A stretch of DNA of 64,000 bases. It comes from Myxococcales bacterium (lineage in GTDB: Bacteria > Myxococcota > Myxococcia > Myxococcales > Myxococcaceae). Below the pieces are notes generated by a model. The model did no database searches. It saw nothing but the letters and a program-made list of their open reading frames with translations, and was not told the DNA's origin. Positions 8,914 to 17,837 of this stretch are shown piece after piece. The first letter of the stretch is position 1, and each line of letters starts with the position of its first letter. The DNA lies in contig JAUXRI010000304.1 in the NCBI GenBank assembly GCA_030681895.1, forward strand, positions 19,350 through 83,349, given 5' to 3'. Both the position numbers and the translations under genes were made by a program.

Positions 8914-10122
8914 TCAGACGAGCGCGCTGTGCGGGTTGACGCCCCACGGCGTTCGAGGCGCGCGCGCGGCGGCGGTGAGGTACGCCCAGAGCCCCGGGTA
9001 GCCTGGCGTTCCCGTCGCGAGGCGGTAACCGGCGTTGGTGCCCGGGTCGAAGCGTCCTGTCGTGCCCTGCCGAACGTGTTTGCCGAAGACGGTCGCGCTG
9101 GTGCCGTTGGCGTGCTCCGAGCTGGTGGGCGTGTGGCCGCCGATGCGCGCGAAATCTCCCCAGAGCAGCGTGACGACGTTGCGGCCCTGCATTGCCAGCG
9201 TGCGCTCGAGGAACACCTTGAGCGACGGCAGCAGACCCACTCGCATCATCTCGCGTGACACGTCGCCCGTGCCGTCACCATGCGTGTCCCAGTTGTGCGA
9301 CTCGGCGCCGAGCTTCACGCCGTTGCTGGTGATGCACACCACGTCGGCGCCGGCCTTGATCATCAACTCCGCGCCCGCGAGGTGCGACGTGAAGGACGTC
9401 GCGGAAGTGTTGGACGGGGCGATGCCATACGCGCCGGCGATCTCGAGCCAGTCGATGCCCGGCGGCAACGGCTGCTTCAGCGCGTTGACGAGCCCGTGCG
9501 TGCCATCCCACGTCTTCTTCAGCGCGTTGGGACTGTGCTGGTACCGGGTGGCGCCATAGGCCAGCGAGGCCTCGAGCGCGCGCGCCATCTGGGAGCGGCC
9601 CGGGCCAGTGGACTGGTTCGAGACGAGTGAAATCGCGGCGCCGAGGTCGGGCACCGCCGTCATGGGCACGCCGTTGACCGACCGGTGCGGAGCGCCTCGC
9701 GCAGGCGCTTGCCCGAAGTGCACGCACCGGAAGGGCGCCGTACCGCCGAGCGCATCAGCCAACATGAGCGGCACGCTGCGCCCCTGGTCGAACCACGCGT
9801 ACTGGAGCGCGAAGTCGTGGCCTGACGCACGGTGCGCCACGCCGACCGTCGACATCTTCTGCAGCACTGAGCCGGGGAGCGTGCCCATGGTCGAGGCGTC
9901 GACCACCACACCGTTGCCGACGTCGCGCACATTGCTCGCGCCACAGCCGTAGAGGTTCCGCGCGACGTAGCCGTCGGCCGCCGAGAAGAACGCGTTGTAC
10001 CCACCATCGAGGTACACGAGGACGATGGTGGGCTTCTCCGCCGGCTCCTCGGCGCGCGCGGTCGACGAGGCCAGCAGCGCCCCGGCTCCACCTTGCAACA
10101 GCTGTCGTCTCGAGAAGGACAT
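8914..10122 (-). CDS. DUF1501 family protein (Tat-exported)
   Basis: A 402-residue protein with a clear twin-arginine signal (SRRQLLQGGAGALLASSTARA) cleaved before EEPAEK. The mature start TIVLVYLDGGYNAFF and later DTHGDG and LLWGDFARIGGH fit DUF1501, a family distantly related to alkaline phosphatase/sulfatase folds. DUF1501 proteins usually sit beside proteins with c-type cytochrome-like domains, as here. It is the last gene of a minus operon with the lipoprotein at 10136 and the CxxCH protein at 10876. A periplasmic role is expected, but the substrate is unknown. Confidence 0.85.
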   Translation of the reverse strand: MSFSRRQLLQGGAGALLASSTARAEEPAEKPTIVLVYLDGGYNAFFSAADGYVARNLYGCGASNVRDVGNGVVVDASTMGTLPGSVLQKMSTVGVAHRASGHDFALQYAWFDQGRSVPLMLADALGGTAPFRCVHFGQAPARGAPHRSVNGVPMTAVPDLGAAISLVSNQSTGPGRSQMARALEASLAYGATRYQHSPNALKKTWDGTHGLVNALKQPLPPGIDWLEIAGAYGIAPSNTSATSFTSHLAGAELMIKAGADVVCITSNGVKLGAESHNWDTHGDGTGDVSREMMRVGLLPSLKVFLERTLAMQGRNVVTLLWGDFARIGGHTPTSSEHANGTSATVFGKHVRQGTTGRFDPGTNAGYRLATGTPGYPGLWAYLTAAARAPRTPWGVNPHSALV

Positions 10123-10135
10123 CGAAGGCTCCGCG

Positions 10136-10879
10136 TCAGTTGGCCAGGAAGTTGGGCGACGCGAAGACCGACGCGCACACCAGCGCCCAGCGCCTCTTCA
10201 CGTCGGGCTCGTCGAGCGTCATCGCGAGGTCGACACACGGCGCGAGCTCGGTGGCGGTGGCCGGGCGCAGCCACGCGGCGCGCATCGTTCGCGAGCAGAA
10301 CGCCTCGGCCCGCTGCGGAGTCGGCGCGAACGCCGTGTGCTCGTACCAGCCGGTCTTGAGCGTCGCGGTGGTGGTGCCGAAGGCGCGGGTGCACGCGGTG
10401 AACGCGTACTGGAAGGTGACGTAGACGGCGAAGGCGCCGACCTCGCTCTCCTCGTACCAGCTCGATGGCACGGCACCGAAGGCAGCGCCCACGCCGGGGT
10501 TGGTGAGCTCGGGATCGTTCATCGAGGTGGTGCCGAGAGAGCGCGCGATCTCGGTGATGACGCTCCAGTTGTTGCTGTTCGGATCTTTCGTGCTGCGAAA
10601 CGGCCGGTGGTTGTCGACGAGCGGCGCGACGTCGGGCCGGCCAGCTTCGAGCACCTCGCCAGCGAGGCCACGGTAGCCACGGCCCGAGGGCGCGCTGGTG
10701 CAGGCTGCGGCCGACGGCAGCGCGGGAATGGGTCGCGACACCTGCGGAACGACAGCGCCCGGCTCGGAGTTCGTCTCCGACGTCGTCCCCGTCTGGGTGA
10801 CGTCGGCCGGCCCCACGACCGTGATGGTGCCCTCGCAGCCGAGGACGAGCAGCGCCGTGAACATCGTCGCGCCTCTCAT
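10136..10879 (-). CDS. Lipoprotein of the DUF1501 operon
   Basis: A 247-residue lipoprotein with signal peptide and lipobox ALLVLGC followed by EGTI. The DUF1592-type protein at 22808 also has LLGCEGTI, so the two leaders look related. Near the C-terminus, AAWLRPATATELAPC and VCASVFASPNFL resemble the A-[FW]-RP and SP-x-FL segments of DUF1595/DUF1592 proteins, suggesting a reduced version of that family. The ATG overlaps the upstream stop by four bases (10876-10879) and the next gene starts 13 bases downstream, so the three are one operon. Confidence 0.75.
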   Translation of the reverse strand: MRGATMFTALLVLGCEGTITVVGPADVTQTGTTSETNSEPGAVVPQVSRPIPALPSAAACTSAPSGRGYRGLAGEVLEAGRPDVAPLVDNHRPFRSTKDPNSNNWSVITEIARSLGTTSMNDPELTNPGVGAAFGAVPSSWYEESEVGAFAVYVTFQYAFTACTRAFGTTTATLKTGWYEHTAFAPTPQRAEAFCSRTMRAAWLRPATATELAPCVDLAMTLDEPDVKRRWALVCASVFASPNFLAN

Positions 10880-11799
10880 GGCACCGCCTCGCAGTACTGC
10901 GGATCCTCGAGGTACGAGGCGAGCGCGTCTTGCATCATGCCGGTGCGCGCGAAGGCATCGACGCAGCGGTCGAACATCGGCGCCTCACACGCCGACTCCG
11001 CGCGCCCGGAGACGAACTCGAAGGCGAGCCGGCAGGTGCGGAACAGGAACGCGTCGCTCGCGGTGAGGACCTGGATGAGGTGCTCGTGGTCGCGCACCTG
11101 CACGCCGTTGAAGAGTGTCTGCGGAGTGACGGGCACCTTCTCGGCTCTCGCGCCGCCGCCCATGCCGACCTTCCTCGGCAGCAACCGCGCGACGAGGTCG
11201 AGCCCGTACGGTGAGTCGAAGTGGCAGCCCCGGCACTCCGCGCGCTCACGGCCCGTCGCGGTGGCGTCGCCTTCTCCATTCTGCGGCGAGGGGATGAGCT
11301 TGAACCCCACGACGTTCTGCATCGTCCGGTAGCCCGCCGCGAGCATCAGCCCGTCGGGCGCGTTGCCAAGGTAGCGCTTCTGCCAGCCGAGGCTCCCGAA
11401 GTAGCCGAGCGCGGGCAGGGTCGCGTCTTCGGTGATCTGGTTGTTGGTGTGGTTGATCTTGTAGCGGCCGACGAAGAGCTCCTTCCACGGCTTCTTGTTG
11501 GTGAGGATGAAGCGGACCGCTGCGGGAACGCCCTCCTCCGCGAGGTTCGCGCCGGGCTGACTGTTGAAGCGAGAGTTGATGAAGCCGGCGAAGGTGGTGA
11601 TGGCGTCGCGCGACTCGAGCCACGTGCGCACCCGGGCCTGTGGCGTCGCGCCAGCCAGTGACGTCAGGCTCGCCCGGTAGCCCACGCCCAGAGTCTGGCT
11701 GATGCGGCGTGTGCAGCGCTGGGCGGCCTCGTCAGGAGCCTGCGCCAGGGCGGCGGTCGCGAGCAGGTTCACCAGCAGCGTCCGCCTGAGTGCGTCCAT
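10876..11799 (-). CDS. Periplasmic protein with one CxxCH haem-c motif (DUF1588/DUF1585-like)
   Basis: A 307-residue exported protein with a Sec-type signal (RRTLLVNLLATAALAQA). A single CRGCH at about residue 190 is a c-type haem attachment motif, followed by FDSPYGLD, like the CxxCHxxxxPxGxxLD element of DUF1588. The last 70 residues (FRTCRLAFEFVSGRAE, ALASYLEDPQYC) resemble DUF1585. First gene of the operon with the lipoprotein and DUF1501 genes. By family it is probably a periplasmic electron carrier or haem-containing oxidoreductase component, but the reaction is unknown. Confidence 0.75.
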   Translation of the reverse strand: MDALRRTLLVNLLATAALAQAPDEAAQRCTRRISQTLGVGYRASLTSLAGATPQARVRTWLESRDAITTFAGFINSRFNSQPGANLAEEGVPAAVRFILTNKKPWKELFVGRYKINHTNNQITEDATLPALGYFGSLGWQKRYLGNAPDGLMLAAGYRTMQNVVGFKLIPSPQNGEGDATATGRERAECRGCHFDSPYGLDLVARLLPRKVGMGGGARAEKVPVTPQTLFNGVQVRDHEHLIQVLTASDAFLFRTCRLAFEFVSGRAESACEAPMFDRCVDAFARTGMMQDALASYLEDPQYCEAVP

Positions 11800-12046
11800 C
11801 TCACAGCAATGCCGCGACCGTGTCGGAGGCTTCCCGCCATCGCTCGCAAACCGACAGGTGCCCGGAACTGCAGCGCGTGGTGCCGACGGCTCGACTTGTC
11901 CGGGAGGCAGACGGCCCGCCGGTCATCAAGCAGACGCCGACGGGAGCGCCTCGGGACGCTTCGTCGGTTCGGCGTCTCGAGGAAGGCCGTCTCGAGAGCG
12001 CAGTGAAACCGGTACCGCTCGAATGCGATGGGTGAAGCGACCGCCT

Positions 12047-12077
12047 GCAGCTCCGGCCTGCGCTGCGCCGGAGCTGC
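12047..12077 (-). terminator. Strong hairpin after the SPFH gene
   Basis: An 11-base perfect inverted repeat (GCAGCTCCGGC at 12047-12057, GCCGGAGCTGC at 12067-12077) with a 9-base loop lies 11 bases beyond the stop of the SPFH gene. There is no T tract, which is usual in high-GC genomes. The rest of 11800-12088 shows no gene or other feature I can support. Confidence 0.55.
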
Positions 12078-12088
12078 CTGGCTTCTCG

Positions 12089-13960
12089 TCAGACGCCGTT
12101 CAGCTTCACGGCCTGCGCGCCATTCTTCGGAACGTCTGCGCGCGGCGTCATCTGCGCCTTGAGCAGCGTACTCACCAACGCCTGCGCGAGCCCGCCCTCT
12201 CCACCGACCGCGATGTCGGGCACCAGCTTCACGTGGTGCTCGCCCAGCACCGAGGCCAACTGCACCGACACGTACGCCTCGCTGCCCATCGCCGCGACGC
12301 CTTCGCGGTACGCATCGGCCCTCGCCAGGCCAGTCGCCCTGGTGGCGTGCGCTTCGGCATCGCCCGAGAGCTTCGTGCCCTCGGCCTGCGCGGTGGCCTT
12401 GAACCGCATCGACTGCGCCTCGGCTTCAGCGGCCAGCTTCACCCGCGCCGCGTCACCTCGCGCCGTCTCTTCCATCGCCAGCGCGTTCTTCTGGCTGATG
12501 GCCACCATCTGCTCGCTGCGCACCACCTCGGCCTGCATGTTGGCGATCGAGGTCTCACGCTCGAGCATCTGCCGACGCACCTGCGCCTCACGCTGAACTT
12601 CGTACGTGCGCTGCAGCTCCTCGGCGATCTTCCGGTCGGTCTGCGTCTTCATCAGCTCGCCCGGCGGCACGATGTCGCCGATGAGCGTGTCGATGCACTC
12701 GATGTCGTACGCCGCGATGGCCTCCTTGATGGCCGCGAACGCTTCACGCTGGCGCTCACTGCGCGCCGAGAGGAACTCGAGCACCGAGACCTGCTGTGCC
12801 GAGTTGCGGAAGTAGTTGGCCACGGTGGGCTGCAAGACGTGGTCGACCAGGTTCTGCATCGAGCCGACCCGCGAGATGACCCGCGGCGCCTGACGCATAC
12901 CGATGTGGATGATCTGCGACACGTCGAGCGTGAAGCTGAACCCGTCCTTCGAGCGAACCGTGATGGGCCCCAGCTTCGCGTCGTACTGGTGCTGCTCGAT
13001 GCGGCTGGACCAGTTGAGGACGATGTTGGTCGTCGGCACGAGCTCGACCTTCATCACCCGCGTGTTGATGGCGTGACGCCCCGGCAGCAGCGCGTCGACC
13101 CACACGCCCTTCCGGCCGCGCTCGACCAGGTCACCGTGGGTGAAGTCTTCACCCGAGAGATCGACGTGCTCCTTGCCGACGAAGCTGACCACCACGCCGA
13201 CGAAGCCGATGGGAATCTCGGTCATCGGGACCAACTGCACGTTCACGAACCAGGGGTTCAGGTTCCACGAGCCGGCCAGCAGCACCTGCTCCTGCAGACC
13301 ACGCCCACCGCCGGCATCGATGAACGCCTGCCCGCGCTGGAAGTTGTCGTGGTTCTCGACCACCGTCGCGGCGAGGTCGCCCGTCGCGATGGGCCGGCCG
13401 TCGAGCGAAGTGACGATGCCGACCTTGTCGTTCGGCACCGAGAACACGCGCAGCTGATCAGTGTCCATGTCGAACTGCTCGGCGTTGCGTGACGTGACGA
13501 TCTGGAACAGGGCCGGGTTGATCCGGTAGCTGCCTGCGCGCAGGAACCCCAGCTGACGGCCACGCTCGCCACCGTTCGACAGGAAGGCGCGCGCGTTCTG
13601 GAAGTCTTCACACTCGACCTCGTGCCCGAGAATGTTTTCGGCAGGCGTGGCTTCGCCGTCGGCGGCCACCACCAACCCAATCTCACCGGGCGCGATGATG
13701 ACCATCGGCACGCGCACCACCTGATAGCGGAAGCGCCACAGGCCCAGGTGCCAGCCCGGCGGCAGCAGGTCGGCCTGGTAGCCGGCCTCTCCCTCGAGCG
13801 CGATGAGACGACCTGGAGGCATCGAACGGCCAAAGCGCCGCACCACGAGGCCTGATTCGTGCGCACGAATGACGTGCAGCCCCGAGAGGAAGACGACGAC
13901 CGCGAACATCAGCGCCGCGAGCACGGCCCAGGTCGCGGGGTGAAACAGAAGGTCCAACAT
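12089..13960 (-). CDS. SPFH/band 7 (flotillin-like) membrane protein with four N-terminal repeat modules
   Basis: A 623-residue protein started at the ATG at 13960, which has GGAG 6 bases upstream; a longer frame to 14020 lacks this. An N-terminal transmembrane segment (AVLAALMFAVVVFLSGLHV, residues 12-30) precedes a region with four related units (about 37-93, 94-178, 179-250, 253-313). Each carries a VGxV strand and an LxxG(x)3-4IN/LNP-type element, e.g. FLRAGSYRINP, LLAGSWNLNP, LLPGRHAINT. A band 7/SPFH domain follows (about 315-450), then a long Ala/Glu-rich coiled coil (about 450-565) typical of flotillins, which assemble into membrane scaffolds. It is divergent from a sigma-54 activator, an arrangement reminiscent of Psp-type envelope-stress genes; that link is inference. 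Confidence 0.85.
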   Translation of the reverse strand: MLDLLFHPATWAVLAALMFAVVVFLSGLHVIRAHESGLVVRRFGRSMPPGRLIALEGEAGYQADLLPPGWHLGLWRFRYQVVRVPMVIIAPGEIGLVVAADGEATPAENILGHEVECEDFQNARAFLSNGGERGRQLGFLRAGSYRINPALFQIVTSRNAEQFDMDTDQLRVFSVPNDKVGIVTSLDGRPIATGDLAATVVENHDNFQRGQAFIDAGGGRGLQEQVLLAGSWNLNPWFVNVQLVPMTEIPIGFVGVVVSFVGKEHVDLSGEDFTHGDLVERGRKGVWVDALLPGRHAINTRVMKVELVPTTNIVLNWSSRIEQHQYDAKLGPITVRSKDGFSFTLDVSQIIHIGMRQAPRVISRVGSMQNLVDHVLQPTVANYFRNSAQQVSVLEFLSARSERQREAFAAIKEAIAAYDIECIDTLIGDIVPPGELMKTQTDRKIAEELQRTYEVQREAQVRRQMLERETSIANMQAEVVRSEQMVAISQKNALAMEETARGDAARVKLAAEAEAQSMRFKATAQAEGTKLSGDAEAHATRATGLARADAYREGVAAMGSEAYVSVQLASVLGEHHVKLVPDIAVGGEGGLAQALVSTLLKAQMTPRADVPKNGAQAVKLNGV

Positions 13961-14136
13961 GACGAACTCCCGATGCTGTCGTGGCGAGCGCGAGGAAGCC
14001 GCCCGCATGACGTGCTGCAAACGCCACGACGGTGCTCAGTGCAGCGCGCAGGCCACCGACCAACCCCTCGGGAGCAGGCACCGTCGCTCCGGTCGACACG
14101 ATTCACTTCACGGAGGCCACGTGTTTGAATCATGCG

Positions 14137-15471
14137 ATGCGCGAGCTCTCGTGGCGTGGTGACGCTCCCCGGCCGGCCCTCGTCGAGGCCCTGCGGCGCG
14201 CGGGGTGGAGCGTGGGCGAGACGGCAGAGGTCGTCGTGGTGCGCTCGAAGACCGTGCCGGCGTCCCCGGGCGCGCTCCCGTGGCTCTGGCTCACCTCGTC
14301 TGCACCGACGGCGGCGCAGCTCAAGACGGCCGTCGAGCGGGGCGCCGTCGATGTCTTCCCCACCGAGCGCGACTGGGAGACGCGCCTGCTCGCGCGCCTC
14401 GCCGAGCTCGCGGTGCCAGAGACGCCCGTGCCCGCGCCGCCCCACGTCGTCGCCGAGTCGGCCGCCGCAAGGCGCATGCTGCGGCAGATCAAGCAGGCCG
14501 CACAGACGTCGATGCCGGTGCTGCTGACAGGAGAGACAGGCACCGGGAAAGAGCTCGCCGCGCGCCTCATTCACGAGTGGTCGCCACGCAGCCGCCGCAC
14601 CTTCGTGCCCATTACCTGCGCCGCGATTCCCGACGAGCTGATGGAAGGCGAGCTGTTCGGCTACGCGAAGGGCGCGTTCTCGGGCGCCGTGAGGGACTAC
14701 GACGGCCTGATGGTGGCGGCCGACGGCGGCACCGTCTTCCTCGACGAGGTCGACGACACGCCCTTCTCGCTCCAGGTGAAGCTCTTGCGCGTGCTCGAAG
14801 ACCACGTCGTCTCGCGCCTGGGTGAGTCGAAGTGGCGCGCCGTCGACTTCCGCGTCATCGCCGCGACCAACCGCGACCTGCGCCCGCTCATTCACGAAGG
14901 CGAGTTCGGCGCCGACTTCTACGAGCGCCTCGCCACGGTGCTCATCGAGCTGCCGCCGTTGCGCGACCGCCTCGACGACCTGCCCGCGATGACGGCCCAG
15001 CTCATCGAGCGCTACTACCGGGAAGACCCGCTGGCCTCGAAGCGCGGCGTGGTGAAGGACGTGACGGCCGAGGCGCTCGAGATTCTGAAAGGGTACTCGT
15101 GGCCCGGCAACGTGCGCGAGCTTCGCAACGTCGTCTTCGCGGCGCTGGTGCACAAGCGCACCGGCTCGTCGCTGCTCCCGTCGGACCTGCCGCGGCGGCT
15201 GTGGCAGGAGTCGCGCCCCGACACCGATGGGCAGACCGTCGTCTCGACGCGCGCCATCGAGCAGAAGCTCGCCGAGGGCTCGATGAACCTCAAGGTGGAG
15301 ATCGAGGCGCTCGAGCGCGTCGCGGTCGAGGCGGCGTTGCGGCGCGCGGCAGGCTCTGCAGCCGAGGCGGCGCGCATGCTGGGTGAGGTCGGCCGCGGCA
15401 CCGCGAAGGACCCGGGCGGCACGCTGCGCGTGATGATGAAGCGCCTCGGCTTGTCGGGCAGCACGCGCTGA
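14137..15471 (+). CDS. Sigma-54-dependent transcriptional activator
   Basis: A 444-residue AAA+ activator. Residues 1-95 look like a degenerate receiver-type domain without the phosphorylatable Asp pocket. The AAA+ domain has Walker A TGETGTGKE (131-139), GAFSGA (179-184, the sigma-54 contact loop, normally GAFTGA), a Walker B segment VFLDEVDD and the R-finger region RLDDLPAM. The C-terminus (AAGSAAEAARMLG) is a weak Fis-type helix-turn-helix. The ATG at 14137 was used; a TTG at 14125 with GGAGG 9 bases upstream is an equally good start. Divergent from the SPFH gene, which it may control. I could not find a convincing -24/-12 promoter in the 176-base spacer. Confidence 0.85.
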   Translation: MRELSWRGDAPRPALVEALRRAGWSVGETAEVVVVRSKTVPASPGALPWLWLTSSAPTAAQLKTAVERGAVDVFPTERDWETRLLARLAELAVPETPVPAPPHVVAESAAARRMLRQIKQAAQTSMPVLLTGETGTGKELAARLIHEWSPRSRRTFVPITCAAIPDELMEGELFGYAKGAFSGAVRDYDGLMVAADGGTVFLDEVDDTPFSLQVKLLRVLEDHVVSRLGESKWRAVDFRVIAATNRDLRPLIHEGEFGADFYERLATVLIELPPLRDRLDDLPAMTAQLIERYYREDPLASKRGVVKDVTAEALEILKGYSWPGNVRELRNVVFAALVHKRTGSSLLPSDLPRRLWQESRPDTDGQTVVSTRAIEQKLAEGSMNLKVEIEALERVAVEAALRRAAGSAAEAARMLGEVGRGTAKDPGGTLRVMMKRLGLSGSTR

Positions 15472-15645
15472 AACAAAGTTCGAAATCGACCGACGGCTCG
15501 CCCGTTCGACAGGCACGTCACGCGACGGCTCCCATCCCCTGCGCGTGGCTGTGGCCGGGGGCCCGAGGTCTGAAGCTGACTTCGGGCCTCTGGTCGCTCT
15601 TTGCGTCTTCGTGATGACCGCCCGTGTAGAGTCTCGCGCCGAGAG

Positions 15646-17685
15646 ATGGGCATGGCGCGGCAACAGCGATGGTGGCAACCGCCTGCGTCGAACGCTGCAG
15701 ACGGCGCCGTGCCAGCCATCTTGCACTGGGTGACGCTCATCGCAGGCGCGCTCACGGTGCTGGTCGGCATCGGCACCTTGTGGTCGGCGGGCCTCGAGTT
15801 CCGTCACGTCTCGGCGAACCTCGCGGTGCTCGGGGTCATCGGCGTCGCCCAGGCGCTCCTGCGGCGTGGGCGAACTCGCGTTGCCGCGCAGCTGTTCGTG
15901 TTCTCGGTCTGGCTCGCCATCGCCACGACCAGCTTCCGATCTGGTGGTTCGAGCGGCCCCATTCCGGCGACGTTCTTCGCGGTCGTCGCCACCGCCAGCG
16001 TGCTGCTCAGCCGCCGGATGGCGCTGGGCTACGCCGCCCTCTCGGTGGTGACGATGGGCGTGCTCTTCGGCCTCGAGGGCACCGGCTTCAGGGCCGAGGA
16101 CCCCTACACGCCACTGCTGAGGTTCATCGTCGTCGCGGCGGCGCTGCTGATGTCGGGAGGCATCGGCTATCTCGCCGCGACGGTGAACGCTGCGTCGACG
16201 ACGCGCGCGAACGTGAGCGAGACCGAGTTCGCCGAGCTCATTCGCACGGCTCCCGAGGCGATCCTCACGGTCGACGGCGATGGGGTGATTCGCAGCAGCA
16301 ACCCCGCTGCGGCGGTGTTGTTTGGCGCGAATGCGCTCGTAGGCCAGCAGCTCGCCACCCTGCCGGGGCTCGAAGCGGTGCCGCTGGTGGGAGAGACGAC
16401 GGTCGCCAACTGTCTGGTCACCCGCGCCGACGGCACGCCACGCACCGTCGACGTCGACGTGAGGCCGCTTCGGGTCAGCGGTGGCGCAGGCGCACGCGTC
16501 AGCCTTCGTGACGTGACGACGCAGCGGCAGGCCGAGCAGGACCGGGCCCGCCTCACCGGGCAGCTGCACCAGGTGCAGAAGCAGGAGTCCATCGGCCTGC
16601 TCGCTGGCGGCATCGCGCACGACTTCAACAACCTGATGACCGCCGTGCTGGTGAACGTCGAGCTGCTCAAGGAGCACGTGCCGGCCGGCGAGGCGAAGGA
16701 GCTGGTCGACGAGGTGGAGCAGGCGTCGGTGCGCGCGACCAGCCTCACCCGGCAGCTGCTCGCGTTCAGTCGCCGGCAGGTCCTCCATGCCCGAAACCTC
16801 TCGGTGAACGAGGTCGTCGAGGGCTTGCGGCCCATGCTGCGCCGACTGCTCGCCGCGAACATCGAGATGCGCTTCACGCTCGAGTCTCGAGGCGTCGTTC
16901 GTGCGGACTCGGGCCAGCTCGAGCAGGTCATCGTCAACCTGGCGGTGAACGCGCGCGACTCGATGCCCAACGGAGGGACCTTGCACATCGCCACCGGCGA
17001 TCTCGAGCTGCCCACCGTCGTCGGGAACGCGCCCGCGGGCCGCTACGTCACGCTGTCGGTCGAAGACACCGGCGAGGGAATGCGGCCCGAGGTCGTCGCG
17101 CGGGTGTTCGAGCCCTTCTTCACGACGAAGCCGGCGGGCCAGGGCACGGGGCTGGGGCTCGCGGTGGTCGAGGGCATCGTCAGGCAGAGCGGCGGGCACG
17201 TCACCGTTCACTCCACGGTCGGCGAGGGCACGCGGTTCGAGGTCCTCCTGCCGCGGACCGAGGTGACGGTTCCAGACCAGGTGACGGCGCCGGTCGAGCG
17301 ACGGGGGAACGGCGCGGGCCTCACGGTGCTCGTCATCGAAGACGAAGCCGCGCTCCGCAAGGTGGTGACGCGAATGCTCGACGCGGCTGGCTTCCGCGTC
17401 CTCGTCGCAGCTGACGGCGAGGAGGCGGTCGCGCTGATGCAGCGAGAGGCGCCCGAGGTGCACCTCGTCGTCACCGACGTGGTGATGCCGAGGCTCGACG
17501 GACCGGCGACGGTGAGGCGCCTTCGCGAGCACCAGCCAGGGCTCAAGGCCCTCTTCGTGTCCGGCTACACCGACCGGCCGCTCGAAGCGCTTGGCGCCAC
17601 CTCACCGAACAGCGCGTTCCTCGGCAAGCCGTTCAGGACCGACGAGCTCGTCGCGGCGCTGCTGGCGCTCCACGCGCGGGTGTGA
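15646..17685 (+). CDS. Hybrid sensor histidine kinase/response regulator
   Basis: A 679-residue membrane kinase. Residues about 25-185 hold five or six hydrophobic segments, a multi-pass sensor module. A PAS domain lies at about 195-290. The dimerisation domain has GGIAHDFNN with phospho-acceptor His325. The ATPase domain has N435 (NLAVNARDSM), DTGEGM and GTGLGLAVVEG. A C-terminal receiver (about 558-675) has acceptor Asp611 (VTDVVMP) and Lys661. No DNA-binding output is present, so the receiver probably tunes the kinase or passes phosphate on. The ATG at 15646 was chosen over an upstream TTG at 15601 on signal content. The gene ends two bases before a short ORF that leads into the uracil-DNA glycosylase gene. 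Confidence 0.9.
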   Translation: MGMARQQRWWQPPASNAADGAVPAILHWVTLIAGALTVLVGIGTLWSAGLEFRHVSANLAVLGVIGVAQALLRRGRTRVAAQLFVFSVWLAIATTSFRSGGSSGPIPATFFAVVATASVLLSRRMALGYAALSVVTMGVLFGLEGTGFRAEDPYTPLLRFIVVAAALLMSGGIGYLAATVNAASTTRANVSETEFAELIRTAPEAILTVDGDGVIRSSNPAAAVLFGANALVGQQLATLPGLEAVPLVGETTVANCLVTRADGTPRTVDVDVRPLRVSGGAGARVSLRDVTTQRQAEQDRARLTGQLHQVQKQESIGLLAGGIAHDFNNLMTAVLVNVELLKEHVPAGEAKELVDEVEQASVRATSLTRQLLAFSRRQVLHARNLSVNEVVEGLRPMLRRLLAANIEMRFTLESRGVVRADSGQLEQVIVNLAVNARDSMPNGGTLHIATGDLELPTVVGNAPAGRYVTLSVEDTGEGMRPEVVARVFEPFFTTKPAGQGTGLGLAVVEGIVRQSGGHVTVHSTVGEGTRFEVLLPRTEVTVPDQVTAPVERRGNGAGLTVLVIEDEAALRKVVTRMLDAAGFRVLVAADGEEAVALMQREAPEVHLVVTDVVMPRLDGPATVRRLREHQPGLKALFVSGYTDRPLEALGATSPNSAFLGKPFRTDELVAALLALHARV

Positions 17686-17687
17686 CG

Positions 17688-17837
17688 ATGACGTCCTCAC
17701 TCGCAGGCTGCGGCGAACACTTCATCGGCAGCGACGCTCGCATCGCCGTGCTCCTTGCGCACGTCGACGCGCAGGCCAGCGTCGACGAGGCGTGTACGCT
17801 CCACGCGTGCCTGGAGCGCCTCATCGTGACGCCGTGA
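17688..17837 (+). CDS. Possible 49-residue ORF coupling kinase and glycosylase genes
   Basis: An ATG two bases after the kinase stop opens a 49-codon frame whose TGA overlaps the GTG of the glycosylase gene as GTGA (17834-17837). Codon use matches its neighbours (third positions mostly G/C). The product starts MTSSLAGCGEHFIG, has three Cys and no signal or membrane segment. It may be a real small protein or only a translational bridge; the short length keeps confidence low. Confidence 0.4.
   Translation: MTSSLAGCGEHFIGSDARIAVLLAHVDAQASVDEACTLHACLERLIVTP

Noticed and set aside
13961..14136. Sigma-54 (-24/-12) promoter between the SPFH and activator genes
   Set aside because: No GG-N10-GC match of acceptable quality was found on either strand by eye.
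13909..17532. 1207-codon minus-strand open frame over the sigma-54 activator and kinase genes
   Set aside because: It mirrors the GC-rich codons of the real plus-strand genes, and its product is His/Arg-rich with no domain. The plus-strand proteins have clear motifs.
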